Positions 52,445 through 63,865 of a stretch of 64,000 nucleotides of DNA are shown piece by piece. Each line of letters starts with the position of its first letter. Position 1 is the stretch's first letter. The notes beneath the pieces were generated by a model that was not told the DNA's origin, did no database searches, and saw nothing but the letters and a program-made list of their open reading frames with translations. The stretch is from Sepioteuthis lessoniana (taxonomy: Eukaryota; Mollusca; Cephalopoda; Myopsida; Loliginidae). The position numbers and the translations under genes were made by a program. The stretch is from assembly GCA_963585895.1 (NCBI GenBank), contig OY757911.1, positions 92,656,514-92,720,513 on the forward strand, in the 5' to 3' direction.

Positions 52445-52580
52445 ATGCGGTTTAAATTTTACAACAACTCGGCCAAGATTGAACTCACTATTGCAAGAAA
52501 ATCAGAGGGTTTTTATTCGTTAAGCCATGTCTCATAGGGCATCGGGGACCTTTTGAAACTTCAAATCTAATGTGATCCAA
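52445..52580 (-). repeat. tRNA-like SINE head or tRNA pseudogene (antisense)
   Basis: The minus strand shows 'gagacatggcttaacgaata' (A-box-like) and 'agtgagttcaatcttggcc' (B-box-like) about 50 bp apart. No clear acceptor stem pairing and no SINE body. Confidence 0.35.
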
Positions 52581-52639
52581 TGAGTTAATGACTATTGAGC
52601 CCGTTATGGTCATTTAGCCGAGACCACTGAAAGATAAGG

Positions 52640-54600
52640 CCTACTCGATGGTGACGTGACGTCACAAAAGCAGTCCACAAATTTAGTGAAAGACGTAGTA
52701 ATTGTTATGTAACGAATAATTGTAATAAAAACAAATGGGTTTCAAAAACGTTTTAAAATTACATTTAAAAAGGAAAGAAACAGGGTTGGATTTTATTCAG
52801 AACTATATTTCATATTCATTTAAGAAAATAATTGATAAAAAAAAATCGTTCTTGCTGAATACTGCGAAAAAGTAAATAAATATCAAATTAAATTTTAACG
52901 ACAGAAATTCATTCATTATTTTATTTGTTTCAAATTTGAAATTAATTTTAAAAAAAATCATAATAACATTGTTTTAATTTGCATGTTTTCATCTTAATTT
53001 GAGTAATTATTCGGTAAAGTTACCAAATCGTAATTATTAAGTTTTTTATTTCTCTTATACACGACACAGCAACAACTGAATCATGAATTAGGAAACAATC
53101 AAACGATAATTGAAAAAAATAAACAGACACATAAATTAAAAGTAAATGATAAATAAATGAATAAAATATAAAAAAGAAACAAATAAATTAATTACAAACA
53201 AGCAAATAAATTCGATACAAACTATTAAGAGATTTAAAAATCAAATAATACTTATAGAAAAAAAGGGTACACCCAGAAAATTTAAAGACTGAAAATCGTT
53301 TATAATTTCAATTGTTTTAAATTTGAAAACAAATTTTTATAAATTATTATCAGCGTTGTTTTAATTTGCATATTTTTATCTAAATTTTAAAAAATGATTC
53401 TTTAACGTAACAATGTTGTAATTATTTGGTGATTATTACTCAAATACAGTAACAACTGAATTTTGAATTAGGGATTAAAAAGATTTAAAAAAATAAACTT
53501 AATATAAATTCATGCGAAAATCACTCAGCAATAATCTATAATATAAAAGGTTTTTCTTACAATTCTTGGACAAGTGAAGAGAGAGTTTTGATATTTTTAA
53601 GGAACATAATTTATTATATTAATTCAACAAAAGTTTATTATTGACGAAACTATGTAAAAATAAAGAGATAATCTTTAACGCTCATGAATTTTTTAATTAA
53701 AATAATAAATAAAAGACACATTTTTAAGAATAAAACAATTCTAAAAAAATTGTTAGATTATTAGAATTATCTTTATACCTGTGAACATATTTCTTTATGA
53801 ATTCATATTGAAAATTTCTGTAAAGTTTACTGATTAAAAAAAGCTTTTAAAAATTTTCGTAACATTCTTTTTAAAGTGTTGTGAAAAACAAAGACATGAA
53901 GTAAATTTACTCATAGGAGTTTCATTTTTTTACGAATAAAACAATCCTAAAACCTGTTATAATTATTAAAATTACTTTATGCCTATAAAAATATTTCATT
54001 CTGAATTTATAAATGAATTTATTGCATAGATTTCTTTACAGTTTGTTTTTTAAAAAATGGGGGGTTAGCTTTTAAAATCACCGCGAGCGATAAAGGAATA
54101 AGTCATAACTTTCTCGCTAGATTTATGTCTTAACTTTGTGTAGTGGATTACAAAGACATGAATAGTTTAATCATTAAATATTCAATTAAACTTACTCATT
54201 TTTTTATACAAAAAATATTCACTCGGCTGAATTTGGTTGGTGAAAAATTATCTTTTTAATTGCTCGAATCCAAACATCAGATAATTCATTTTTTTTTTCA
54301 GGAAAAGAAAATACATGAATTTTAGGGCCATTTTTATAATTCCCATTGCAATTCATTGCAATACATCTATAAGGCATTGTTTTGTCTATAAACTAATTCA
54401 ATATTTAAAAGAAAAAAATAGATAAATAATTAAAAAAAAAACTAAGGTAAGAAATTTAAAACGCAAACGACACACTCTTTCTTACTGCTTTTTTTGCAGA
54501 AGATAGATAGATAGATAGAAAGATAGATATATTGGGGAAGTGATATACAAGTGCATTACAGAAACCTTTTTCCAAGAAGAAATAGATAAAAGAGAGAAAG
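52640..54600. other. Extremely AT-rich, gene-free sequence
   Basis: Nearly 2 kb dominated by A and T with oligo-A and oligo-T runs and no open frame of note. Two stretches (about 52900-53050 and 53310-53460) look alike ('cataataacattgttttaatt' versus 'atcagcgttgttttaatt', each followed by a similar AT-rich block), suggesting an old internal duplication. Confidence 0.5.
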
Positions 54601-54605
54601 AGAAG

Positions 54606-54658
<53 letters not shown>
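54606..54658. repeat. (TA)n(GA)n compound microsatellite
   Basis: TA repeats followed by GA repeats. The overlapping frames 54456-54767 are not genes. Confidence 0.95.
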
Positions 54659-54659
54659 T

Positions 54660-56125
54660 TTCCTCATCATCAAACAAACTTTCTACTGTGACGTGGCATT
54701 AAAATATTTATCCCAGGAAGGGAGTTTATTTTTCACACGTGTGAAGACGGGACAGTCTGGCACTTGATCCCTCGCAAAATAAGTTCCAGTTACGATTCCT
54801 TCTTCGGGCACATGGGGAACTGGCAGATAATGTGGGGGTTTATTGGGGTTGGACTGACCGCCGCTGGCAAGGGGTTTCCAAATTTCACGTTACACACACC
54901 CACCAGATAACTTCATCTTCTTACCCCGAGGATAATAGAAGATATGGGTCTCTAGGTTTAGATATGATATTATTATTTGTAGCCGGCGACTCCAATTCCC
55001 CGTGTAATGTTTTTGAAAGGCGAATAAGGCTCTTTCTTCTTTTTTCTTCTCTTTTTACCTTTCTATCTTTTCTCTTGAACCTTGAAAAGGTAGCAAAGTT
55101 CACTCGTATATTCACAGTTTACGAAATGGATCTTTTCATTCCATTTCTCTTCTTTTCTTAATGCATATAATTCTCTATATACGTCTTTCTTTAAATTGAC
55201 AGGGAGAGCATACAATTGCAATACTTAGGAGGGATGGAGGGAGAAAACGGTTTTATGGTGTACTTAGCTTTTTCGACGGATTTCTTCGCAGAGTATTGTC
55301 TTTAATGGGCTAGCGGAATTCTATGGAGCTCGGTTTAAAGGTGTCTGCTATCTCCTGTCCCAGAGCTCTATTTCGCTTCTTCACCCGGAGTTTTGGCAAC
55401 AGTGTCCACACATCTTGTCACGCCAACTGCTGTCCTGAAACTGAATTCTTTATTCCTATTTCCGCTGATGAAAAGGATGCTACTTCTGGCTTTAGGGTTC
55501 TGGCCAATCGTTTGGCCTCTTTCTTCTTCTTCTTCTATCTCCCCCTGTCATGCTATTCCATCAGACTACTATACTGACCTCTGTGTATCCATTTCTCTGT
55601 CAACCAACTTGGGGTTACGGAGTTCAGGTAGCTTGACCTCGATTCGTTATTTCCTTCAATAGGCCGGCCGAAGTTGAGTTACATTCCTTATTCCTCCTTT
55701 TAGCGGCCAGCCTTTGAGGCCTGTTAATTCAAACGCAGAAGGGTAGGGGAAATTTCTTATTTCTCTCCTCTCAGTGGGAGACCACGTGACACTACCGATT
55801 GAATTAGTAAAAATCCAGCGTAGTGATTGCTGAGGAAAGGATTATCATCCCACTCGATCTTTTAAATGTCTTGCAGCCTCATATGATAAATATTTCGCAA
55901 AATTTACTAATTTTTTTCAGGAAGATATATTTATAGGTTGTATACGAATATCACTCGGTAGAAAAAAAATCCAGCATCACCGCCTCTTTTTAACCTTCTT
56001 TAGTTCGCTTTACATTTGTTTTCGTGTTAGAGCTGATTTTTGTTTAGTTTTTCTGCAAATTCAATGTATGCCGATGGATTTTTTCTATCAGAAATATTCA
56101 ATCCACCTTCGACCCATTTGTTTTT
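54660..56125. other. Unassigned, less AT-rich sequence
   Basis: Open frames at 54832-55161 and 55323-55662 have no recognised domain. The block has higher complexity than its neighbours. I see no splice-supported exon. Confidence 0.35.
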
Positions 56126-56127
56126 AG

Positions 56128-56465
56128 CCCAGTGGGCTGGAGTTGTGGAATATGCCGACAGCACGTTTTCCTGAGGAGTAAGAACCCTGCAACAAGTGTC
56201 TCGGATATGGTGTCATACCATCTGATAGTGTGGAGAATGTGGAGTACCTGTTCATTTCTATTACTCCCAGGTCAACACTCAGCCTAAGTGTTAATACCTG
56301 TTAAGGTCCCATATATGTCGAATAGAACTATTTAATCATTAACTGTACTTGAATCAGTTTTACTGTGTGCAAACTAATGACTAATGTCAAATTGAGTTTG
56401 ATAGCATTAATAGAAAACATTTAACTACAAACATTTACCGGGATGCAAACAAATGAGCTCTGACC
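56128..56465 (+). repeat. M element (sense), 3'-truncated
   Basis: 5' end 'cagtgggctggagttgtgga' and 'atatgccgacagcacgtttt', then 'aagtgtctcggatatggtgt', 'ctgatagtgtggagaatgtg', 'cccaggtcaacactcagcct' and central units up to 56460. It is followed by LINE-A in place of its 3' domain. Confidence 0.65.
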
Positions 56466-56479
56466 CGATTAAGAATATT

Positions 56480-56670
56480 TATCATCATCATTTCCCGCCA
56501 TCAGCACGGATATCCCTGACCCTTTCACGCCACCTTTCTCTATCGTCCATTGTTTCCGGCTGGTCTTCAGGACTACCTCCCGCATCGGCACAGAAGTCTT
56601 GTATGTAGTTTCTAGCTGGTCATCCTGCCATTTCTCGTCCATGCCTACACACTATTCCAGTAAAAACATT
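56480..56670 (-). pseudogene. LINE-A 3' end (antisense)
   Basis: Antisense tail 'atcatcatttcccgccatca', then 'acggatatccctgacccttt' and 'ggtcttcaggactacctccc' down to 'cctgccatttctcgtccatg' (GRPARTY area). It ends near the counterpart of 'ccatgcctacac'. Confidence 0.8.
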
Positions 56671-56679
56671 CTTATAAAC

Positions 56680-56850
56680 AGGATGACTTTAAATAACCCA
56701 CCGATGTTTATAGGCCATCACACACAACTACCAAACAAATGATCTCTTGTTTGTTTGAAAATGTCGCGTAGAAACTCTTCGCTCACAAAACAGGCAAAAA
56801 CAGATTTTTACATTAAATAACCCATAAGGGTTGATACGCTATAAAATACA
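56680..56850 (+). repeat. S2/M-type 3' tail domain (two partial copies)
   Basis: 'ctttaaataacccaccgatg' with 'tttataggccatcacacaca', and again 'acattaaataacccataagg' with 'gttgatacgctataaaatac'. Both are 5'-truncated pieces of the shared 3' domain. Confidence 0.5.
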
Positions 56851-57127
56851 ACTAACTTACAAACTATTTGTTTTTCAAATGGTTTTCACTTTTTCTATTT
56901 TCAAGACATACTGCTTTGTTGGTTGCTGTCAACTTATCTGGGAAAATTTTATTCCTAGAGGTTCAGGAATAACATAACTTTTTGTTTTCTATCCTGGCGC
57001 TTTAATGAATTTCATGATTTATCAGTTTGTCTTGATTTCTTAAACACTCCATTACGTTTATATTTCTACCAAACTTCATTTTCAGCCGAATAATAAAACA
57101 AAACAAAACAAAACGAAAGTACACCGT

Positions 57128-57362
57128 TTAAATGGGGAGGCCCCTTGTTTAATAGCAAAAGTGATGGACAGCGAAATCAGAAATTGCGAGCTTCAATTCC
57201 ATATGACGTTCACTTTTGAACTAATAGCTTTGTATAGATTCGAAATCCCATTATTCCACTAGCTCGGAATAAAAGATATCTCTACTTTCCATGTAAACGG
57301 ATTTTCTGGGCATTACATAACCCCCGCGAAGGTTGATATATCATTAAAAAACAAACTAAACA
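57128..57362 (+). repeat. S2 tRNA-derived SINE (sense)
   Basis: Head 'aatggggaggccccttgttt', B-box-like 'gcgagcttcaattccatatg', S2 body 'acgttcacttttgaactaat', 3' domain 'gggcattacataacccccgc' and 'gaaggttgatatatcatt'. Confidence 0.65.
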
Positions 57363-57410
57363 TTTTTCTTTAAGAAATCTAGTTTTAATATTTTTACAAG
57401 CGATAACAAA

Positions 57411-57524
57411 CACACACACACACACACTCACACACATATATATATATATATATAGTACCGCTCGTAAAAAAATTAGAAGACGAATATTTGTGTATGGGTG
57501 TGTGTGTGTGTGTGTGAGTTTGAA
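57411..57524. repeat. (CA)n(TA)n and (GT)n microsatellites
   Basis: CA repeats with a following TA tract (57411-57453), and GT repeats at 57496-57518. Confidence 0.9.
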
Positions 57525-57627
57525 TTATGTTTTAACATTCAAATACAGCTCTTGATTTTTTCTAACATGCTACGATATTTGGAAGAGGGTCCGTGAGTTA
57601 ACTATTTTATTTCAAAACCTGTATGCA

Positions 57628-58128
57628 TGCTGATGGTTACTGATATCCTGCACAATATTTACTGTGTGCATATCACGCGGTGCATATGTTCTATATTGAC
57701 CCTTTACCGATCTGTCAATCAGAGACCCACCTGTGTAAATAAGCGGAACAAGATCACGTGATCTAATCGGGAGTAAGTGGACGTTATGAAATAATATAAC
57801 TAGATGCCCGCGGCAGTTGGTTCACTTGGAGCAGTAAAGGCCAGAGTCACAGCCAGCTTGCAGTCAGTGAGAGCGCCCCGCTGAGGGCTGTGGCCTTCTA
57901 CAGCCTCCAGTTAAGCAGCCCCAGCCAAGATGTGGAAGAAGTGCTAAGTGGGGTCTTGAAGATAACACAGCGCGTTATGGTCAAGAGAATTATCGGTCAA
58001 TATAGCAATCTGTCTTTGTCTGTCTCTGTCACTGTCCGTCTCTCACACATCACAGAAGCTTCAACCCCTTTTGAGAATAAAGTGTGAGAGTTATATTCCT
58101 ATAAAACAGTGTTCTACTTCTTCCTCCA
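57628..58128 (+). mobile_element. Probable solo LTR (plus strand)
   Basis: A 501-bp GC-richer block starting TGCTGATGG and ending TTCCTCCA (TG...CA), flanked by tgca on both sides (57624-57627 and 58129-58132). A TATA-like ataatataac lies at 57791-57800 and an aataaa signal at 58076-58081, 47 bases before the end. The composition and order resemble an LTR; no internal region is present. The ends lie in ATGCATGC-like sequence, so the 4-bp duplication could be chance. The frame 57890-58087 is fortuitous. Confidence 0.5.
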
Positions 58129-58284
58129 TGCATGTATAATCTATCATCATGAGTATATAACACATATCTACGTCATGATTTATGCGTTTCGTTTCTGGTT
58201 ATAAAAAGTTATTGCACAATAAAAAAAAGTCTAATTTATTATTCATTTAAATTGCATTAAGATCTTGTTTTCTCGTGGTTCATA

Positions 58285-58535
58285 TGTGGAGGGAGACACA
58301 CCGTGTTGTGGTGGGTAATGTACGGGACTATGACATCCATGTAAGTGAGATCGAACACTCGTTGTGCCATTTTGTACACTTTCGGACTGATACTCTTAGT
58401 AAAAGTATAAACTCCCTTACGGCCACTGCTATGGATTAGATTATATGACTAATGATATTCTTCAAGCATGGCTTGGGCAATAAATAATCCGCAAAAGTTG
58501 ATTTGTGACTGAATAATGAGACAAAACAAACAAAT
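58285..58535 (+). repeat. S2 tRNA-derived SINE (sense), diverged
   Basis: Head 'gacacaccgtgttgtggtgg', B box 'gtgagatcgaacactcgttg', 'cactttcggactgatactct', 'aagtataaactcccttacgg', 3' domain 'gcaataaataatccgcaaaa' and an ACAAAACAAACAAATC end. Confidence 0.7.
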
Positions 58536-58634
58536 CAACTGTAGATACTTATTATCTGGTGAGTATTGATTATAGTATAGGGAGATCGTAGAGGGTGTTC
58601 TTCTAAATTATATTGTTCCAAAGGCTTCAACAAG

Positions 58635-58997
58635 AAAATACTGCACTGGACGGCAATTACACAAGAATGTTGCGAGCAATATGAACAAGTCCTGGCAGCA
58701 ACACCCCACAAGGCACCAAATATACGGCCACTTGCCTCCCATCACAAAAAACTATTCAAGTTAGACGAACCAGACATGCAGGACACTACTGGAGAAGCAG
58801 GGACGAGCTCATAAGTGATGTACTCCTATGGACTCCCACATATGGCTGAGCAAAAGCAAGACGACCAGCTCGAACATACATACAGCAGCTATGTGAGGAT
58901 ACGGGATGTAGCTCTAAGACCTGCCGGAGGCAATGAACGATAGGCAGAAGTAGCGAGAGAGGGTCAGGGATATCCATGCTAGCGGCACGACATGATG
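58635..58997 (+). pseudogene. LINE-A 3' end (sense)
   Basis: About 360 bp, a close relative of 4819-5220: 'ggcaattacacaagaatgtt', 'caagtcctggcagcaacacc', 'agacgaaccagacatgcagg', 'gagagggtcagggatatcca', 'gcacgacatgatga', then a (TA)n tract. Frame shifts occur in both the ATC/AACAAG area and the ACTATTC area. Confidence 0.85.
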
Positions 58998-59000
58998 ATA

Positions 59001-59057
<57 letters not shown>
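58998..59057. repeat. (TA)n tract between LINE-A and S5
   Basis: About 60 bp of TA repeats. It can be read as the TA tail of the antisense S5, or as a derivative of the LINE-A (GATGA)n tail. Confidence 0.95.
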
Positions 59058-59060
<3 letters not shown>

Positions 59061-59218
59061 CATCCACAGACAGACTGTTTGTATCAAAACTCTTCAGTGA
59101 GACTAGACACGTAGAACGCTTGAAGCTGGGTTCGAAACCCGCCCAACTTAACGTTAGACTTAGTATCATACCGCTCAGTCAACAAGCGAACCGCGTCAGC
59201 TCGGGAATTATAAGACTT
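59058..59218 (-). repeat. S5 tRNA-derived SINE with TA tail (antisense), best copy
   Basis: Minus strand: A-box region 'gcggttcgcttgttgactga', 'gcggtatgatactaagtcta', B box 'gcgggtttcgaacccagctt', 'caagcgttctacgtgtctag', 'ctcactgaagagttttgata', ending 'gtctgtctgtggatgaca' and then (TA)n. The best-preserved S5 promoter boxes in the window. Confidence 0.8.
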
Positions 59219-59287
59219 TAAGTAGTAACTTTCGTTTGTTTACATTTATACCTTACCGGATGCCAGAGTGCTCAATTCGTTTGAAAT

Positions 59288-59560
59288 ATATCATCATCTT
59301 ATTGCGCTGGTAGCACGGATTTCCCTCTCACTCTTGCTATTCGTCGCCATCTTCCATCATTTCCGTAAGGTCATTAAGATTACATCCTGTGTCCGAACAC
59401 AACTGTTGTAGATAAGTTTTCGTTGCTCGTCCAACACTTATATGTTCATGTGAATGGGTCCATGGGAGAATATCGCTTTTGTGTTCATCCATACTTCTCC
59501 AGCAGTGTCCCACATGCCTTGTTCGTCTTATTTGGATGGTTTTAAAGATGAGAGGTAATA
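59288..59560 (-). pseudogene. LINE-A 3' end (antisense)
   Basis: Antisense tail 'atcatcatcttattgcgctg', then 'acggatttccctctcactct'. The frame 59337-59591 on the minus strand reads TIQIRRTRHVGHCWRSMDEH, KTYLQQLCSDTGC and MMEDGDE-like blocks. It forms an inverted pair with 58635-58997. Confidence 0.8.
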
Positions 59561-59588
59561 TATATATATATATATATAAATATATATT
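59558..59588. repeat. (TA)n microsatellite
   Basis: Short TA tract at the truncated side of the antisense LINE-A. Confidence 0.9.
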
Positions 59589-59589
59589 C

Positions 59590-60665
59590 ATAGGGTTACA
59601 AAATGTTATTTAAGCAATAAACAGACCCAAAGTTTTATTCATAATAGAAGTAAAAGCATAAAACAAAAACAAAAAAGTGATTAGCTAGCTGACCGATTTC
59701 GTCGTTGCTCAACAGAGCTAAACCAAGGAAAAATAATGAATAATAAAATAAAATATGGGAAATATTTATGATGGAAAAATATTGTATCGGTGATTATATC
59801 GAATAAATATTAAGTTATAGCAGACAATCCCTCTGTTTTCATATATACATATCCAGAAAAAGAAAATTACTCATTGGAAAAACAGAAAAAAAAATACAGA
59901 CTTCGACGGAAAAAACAAAACTAAAACTAAATGCGTCGTTATACTATAAATTCTGAAAATGTGCTCAATTCGTACGTAGAGCCAGTTAGAGAACTGGATA
60001 CATAACCGTAGCTTAGTACATTGGTTTCACTGAAAACGATCTTCAGATAATTCTACAAGAAGTCATTGGGACAAACAGTTAAGAAAGGGGAACATGATAC
60101 AAGAATAGAAAGCTAACGATTTAATAGCTATATTTGTGCTGTCATCGAATCAATATCTCAGATATTTGATTTAGCAATTATTCAGCATTGGGCTCCCTAA
60201 TAATGGTTAGCTTCTCTTCCATACAGTGAAAATAAAATGCCTATCTTGCCTTATTGTTACAGGCTCTCTTTAGAATGTCCTATTTCAAGATTAGGTCTAC
60301 GTCATGTATTAAAATCCAAATGGTGTTTAAAGTTAAGTGTTGTCTGTGAAAACTTTCTTGCGAAAATATTTTGAGTAGATCCCAAAAATATTTTTTTTAT
60401 TTTATCCATCCATTTTATACTTGTCTTTGTCACCATTCATACACTTATAAATCGACATTTAAATGGGGATTCAATTTGTTTATAACAATTGCACGTTTGT
60501 TCTACGTTTCTTTGTTTTTGATTTATTTACCCATAGTTACTGGCAACAATAGCATCAAACTGTTAAGGTTAAGATTAAACAAAAAATGTTCACTTATAGT
60601 ATAGAATTAATCATAAATAAGCACTGTTTACCATTCAACAACAGCAATTACATCAAACCTCCAGG
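59590..60665. other. Unassigned AT-rich sequence
   Basis: No gene or repeat recognised. The frame 60371-60604 has no motif. Confidence 0.4.
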
Positions 60666-60671
60666 AACAGC

Positions 60672-61212
60672 TTTGCCCAGTCAGCTGGGGCTGTAGAATA
60701 CACTGACTGCACCTCTGTAGATGGGTAAGACCCCTCCCGCAACAAGTGTCCTGTTTATGACACTAAACAATCTGATGGTGAGGTACCAGCACTGCAGGAG
60801 CTTTTGGGAATGCGGATTACCCCTTCATTGCCATCGCTCCCAGGTCTACTCTGGCCCGGAGTGGTAGCACCTGATATGGGTCCTATCTATGGGTTAAATA
60901 GAACTAACAGCATTCTTATGCTAAACGGAATTGAGTAAACTGAATAGCTTGAAATAGACAATTAAACCGTACTTACACTTAAACTGCGTACTTATGCTAA
61001 ACTGAATTATTTCAAATGAAACTGTTTTTCGACATTAAAACTGTATTTACACTTAACTGAATTATTACATATAACAGCTTGAATAGCTTCAAATGGAAAT
61101 GTTTTTGACAATTAAACTGTGTACTTATGCTAAACTGAACTGTTTTCAATAGAACAGATTATTTACAGGTTGATATGCCATAAAACTAAACTAAACCAAA
61201 CCAAACCAGGAA
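60672..61212 (+). repeat. M element (sense), full length
   Basis: 5' end 'ccagtcagctggggctgtag' and 'aatacactgactgcacctct', 'caacaagtgtcctgtttatg', 'caatctgatggtgaggtacc', 'cccaggtctactctggcccg', 'tcctatctatgggttaaata', central units with 'cttatgctaaac' cores at about 60915, 61010 and 61125, 3' domain 'caggttgatatgccataaaa' and end AACCAAACCAAACC near 61205. Confidence 0.8.
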
Positions 61213-61214
61213 CA

Positions 61215-61695
61215 GCTTTTTGAAATAAAATAGCACTAATATACTCCACCCAACCCCGAGCATAATTATAAAGATTGTTTACGTATTCCGTGTATTGGCA
61301 TTTTAGCGCTATCCAAATGCAGCAATGAAGTCCTGTTTCTCTTAAGCTACAAAAATAGTCCGAAATATCGGACACTCAGTGGAATATCTCATAACTGGAG
61401 CATCTTATTTCGGTCATTTAATGAAAAATATGGTCAGATTCTTACAGCAGTTAGTAATAATTGGTTTCTTTTGGAACTATTTGACAAAAGAAACCGAATT
61501 TTTTAAATAAGAAGAAAACATGTACATTGGTTTGAATATTTCTACAAGGTATCGAATAAAATGATACGATAGTGAGCTTGGGAAGAAAAATGGACCTCAA
61601 CAGTTGATTCAATCAAAAACGTATAAGGTAATTTAGTTCCTACCATACAAATTCATTGCTAGTGATTTCTGTGAGAGTTACTTTTCTATTGTCAA
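61215..61695. other. Unassigned sequence
   Basis: The minus-strand frame 61163-61375 spans an M tail and is not a gene. Nothing else is recognised. Confidence 0.4.
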
Positions 61696-61699
61696 TATT

Positions 61700-61945
61700 G
61701 GTTTAGTAGGTAGAGTGTTAGCCAGTGATCCGGGAGACCTGGATTCAATCGCGTCATGTCAAAGACTTTGAAAATGGTACTTGATACCTCCTTGCTTAAC
61801 ACTCTGCAATATAAGGTACGTATAAAGGGTAAAGTGGAGCAGTCCAGGGAAAGGAGTAGCGTCCTCCCCTACTCTTCGTTTTCTATTGAAAAGGGAGCCT
61901 TCTGATCACCCTCAACTACGGTAAGCAACAACATCTTTTAATTCT
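61700..61945 (+). repeat. S3 tRNA-derived SINE (sense), best copy
   Basis: Head 'ttggtttagtaggtagagtg' (A box), 'gagacctggattcaatcgcg' (B box), 'aaatggtacttgatacctcc', 'caatataaggtacgtataaa', 'ggagtagcgtcctcccctac', 'gatcaccctcaactacggta'. Confidence 0.75.
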
Positions 61946-62274
61946 CAGTTTTTTCTAAACGGAAATCAAATATAAGCAAGGCAGAATTGGCTACTACTCA
62001 AGAAAGCATTAGGATTATATGGTAAGTAGACGTGGTGAATGAACAGAAAGACGGATTGCAGAATTGGATATTTGTAAAGACTTGTGAATATAAGAATGGA
62101 TAGGGTGATGATTCAGGAGTTTAATTATTGATTTTTACATTGTTTCAAAACATTTAGGTTTATTTTATGCCTAGAGGTTAGGGATCGTGTTTATTGTACA
62201 TAAATATTTACATTTTTGATGTAGTTTCTTAAAAGAGATTTTGCACATGATCCTTTCAAGTACAACTGATTTAA

Positions 62275-62400
62275 AAACAGATCTATTCGACCCATAGACG
62301 GGAGCCTAACTGGTACAATAACTAAGAGTGGACCTGGGAGTAGTACCAATGAAGGTGGACACTATATTCACTATTTTCCCATAACTCGAGCCTCAGCCTT
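62275..62400 (-). repeat. M element fragment (antisense)
   Basis: 'gacccatagacgggagccta', 'aagagtggacctgggagtag', 'taccaatgaaggtggacact', 'taactcgagcctcagc'. It is cut off at its 5' side by the 3' end of the next M copy. Confidence 0.6.
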
Positions 62401-62401
62401 C

Positions 62402-62938
62402 ATTTTTGTTTGTTTGATTTGGTTTTCTGGCATTTCAACCATTGTAGTTTATCTAAAGCTAAATAGTGTTTATACATATATTAAATATTTATGATTTGTA
62501 AACACGTTTTTTTGACATTTTAAACGGACCTAAGCACGTTTTTTACACACAGTTAATGATCTCCAGAATTTCTATCTAACCCGAATAATTCTTTTTATTA
62601 TTAATCATTTGTTTATACACAGTTAAATGGTTTCAAGTATTTCGATATTACAGTAACAATTCCTTTTCAGTCATTTATTTGCCCACAGTTTAAATGTCAA
62701 ACAGTTCTATTTGACCCATAGATAGGACCCTATCAGCTGCTACCACTTCAGAGCGGATCTTGCAAGCAATGGCTATGAAGGGGTACTCCATATTCACAAA
62801 AGCTCCACGGTTGAAACCACAAAATCAGATAGTTTAGTGTCATATCAAGACACTCGTTGGGCAAGTATTACTTCTCTGCACAGGTGCAGTCGGCATATTC
62901 AACAGGTCCAGCCGACTAGACTGCCGATTCAAGTTAGT
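62402..62938 (-). repeat. M element (antisense), full-length type
   Basis: 3' domain 'gcatttcaaccattgtagtt' preceded by 'gtttgatttggttttctgg', long centre ('cacacagttaaatggtttca', 'cacagtttaaatgtcaaaca'), 'gacccatagataggacccta', 'tagtgtcatatcaagacact' and 5' terminus 'gcagtcggcatattcaacag' with 'gccgactag'. Confidence 0.75.
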
Positions 62939-62939
62939 G

Positions 62940-63700
62940 TCTTACCCAGGACACTCTTTTTGTGTGAATCTTATTCCTCTGTAGGGTATATAGTCAATAT
63001 TAATCTACACCCCGTCAACAAGGCAACTAGGCGTTGAAGTTTGAATGTGTTTTTATTGATTTTGAACGTGAAGAACACAACATGGTTGGAAAATTCTGTC
63101 TGTATTTCAAATTTTCTTGGGGAAAAGAAAAACTGGGTGAAACATACAAGACTTGTGAATCAGGTTTTAACAGAAAACTCTTAGATTGAACGGTTGTTGG
63201 TTGAACATTTTCTTTAAAAATATCGGGAGTCAAACAACTTACTAGTAAACTTACGCAGATGTCATGTGTTGTAATATTTGCATCGCCTTTGTTTACTCGT
63301 ACTCTGATTATAGTTGTTAACTCTTCAATGGGTTTTGATTACGGTTAGTTCCTCTCTTGTGATGGTTTTGTTTTGGGGCGTGGCTTTGTCTAATACTTGA
63401 GACAATTTCAATGGCGTCTCGCTTGTGTGGCATTTAATGACAACTTATATTGGTGCTTTTAAGTTTTTGTCTATGTGCGTTATTTTTTCGTCTCTGAATT
63501 GAAACAATTCTTTATTTTGTCGAAAAAGTAATAAATTTGCTTTGATTAGAGTTTACAATTAATTTACTTGATTCATAGTTGATTTTATTTTACCGTTTTC
63601 GTGTTTGAAACAACACAATTTTGTTACTGGTGTACAATGAAATTTTCGAATACGTCAGTTCTTGGAAGAGTAAGAAGAAAACAATCACAATATACCATCA
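62940..63700. other. Unassigned sequence
   Basis: No family recognised. The minus-strand frame 63027-63233 has no motif. Confidence 0.4.
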
Positions 63701-63865
63701 TCATCATCATCAAGTTGTACCCGGATTCACTTGACTCTCTCTCACCAAACTCCGCTCTCATGGCAGATTGATTGATGGTACCCGGTGGCCGCACAAAGAA
63801 GATGAATGTAACTCTTTGCTCATTGGTCAACACCGGTGAGTCCATGTATGTTGTGTGTGTGAGAG

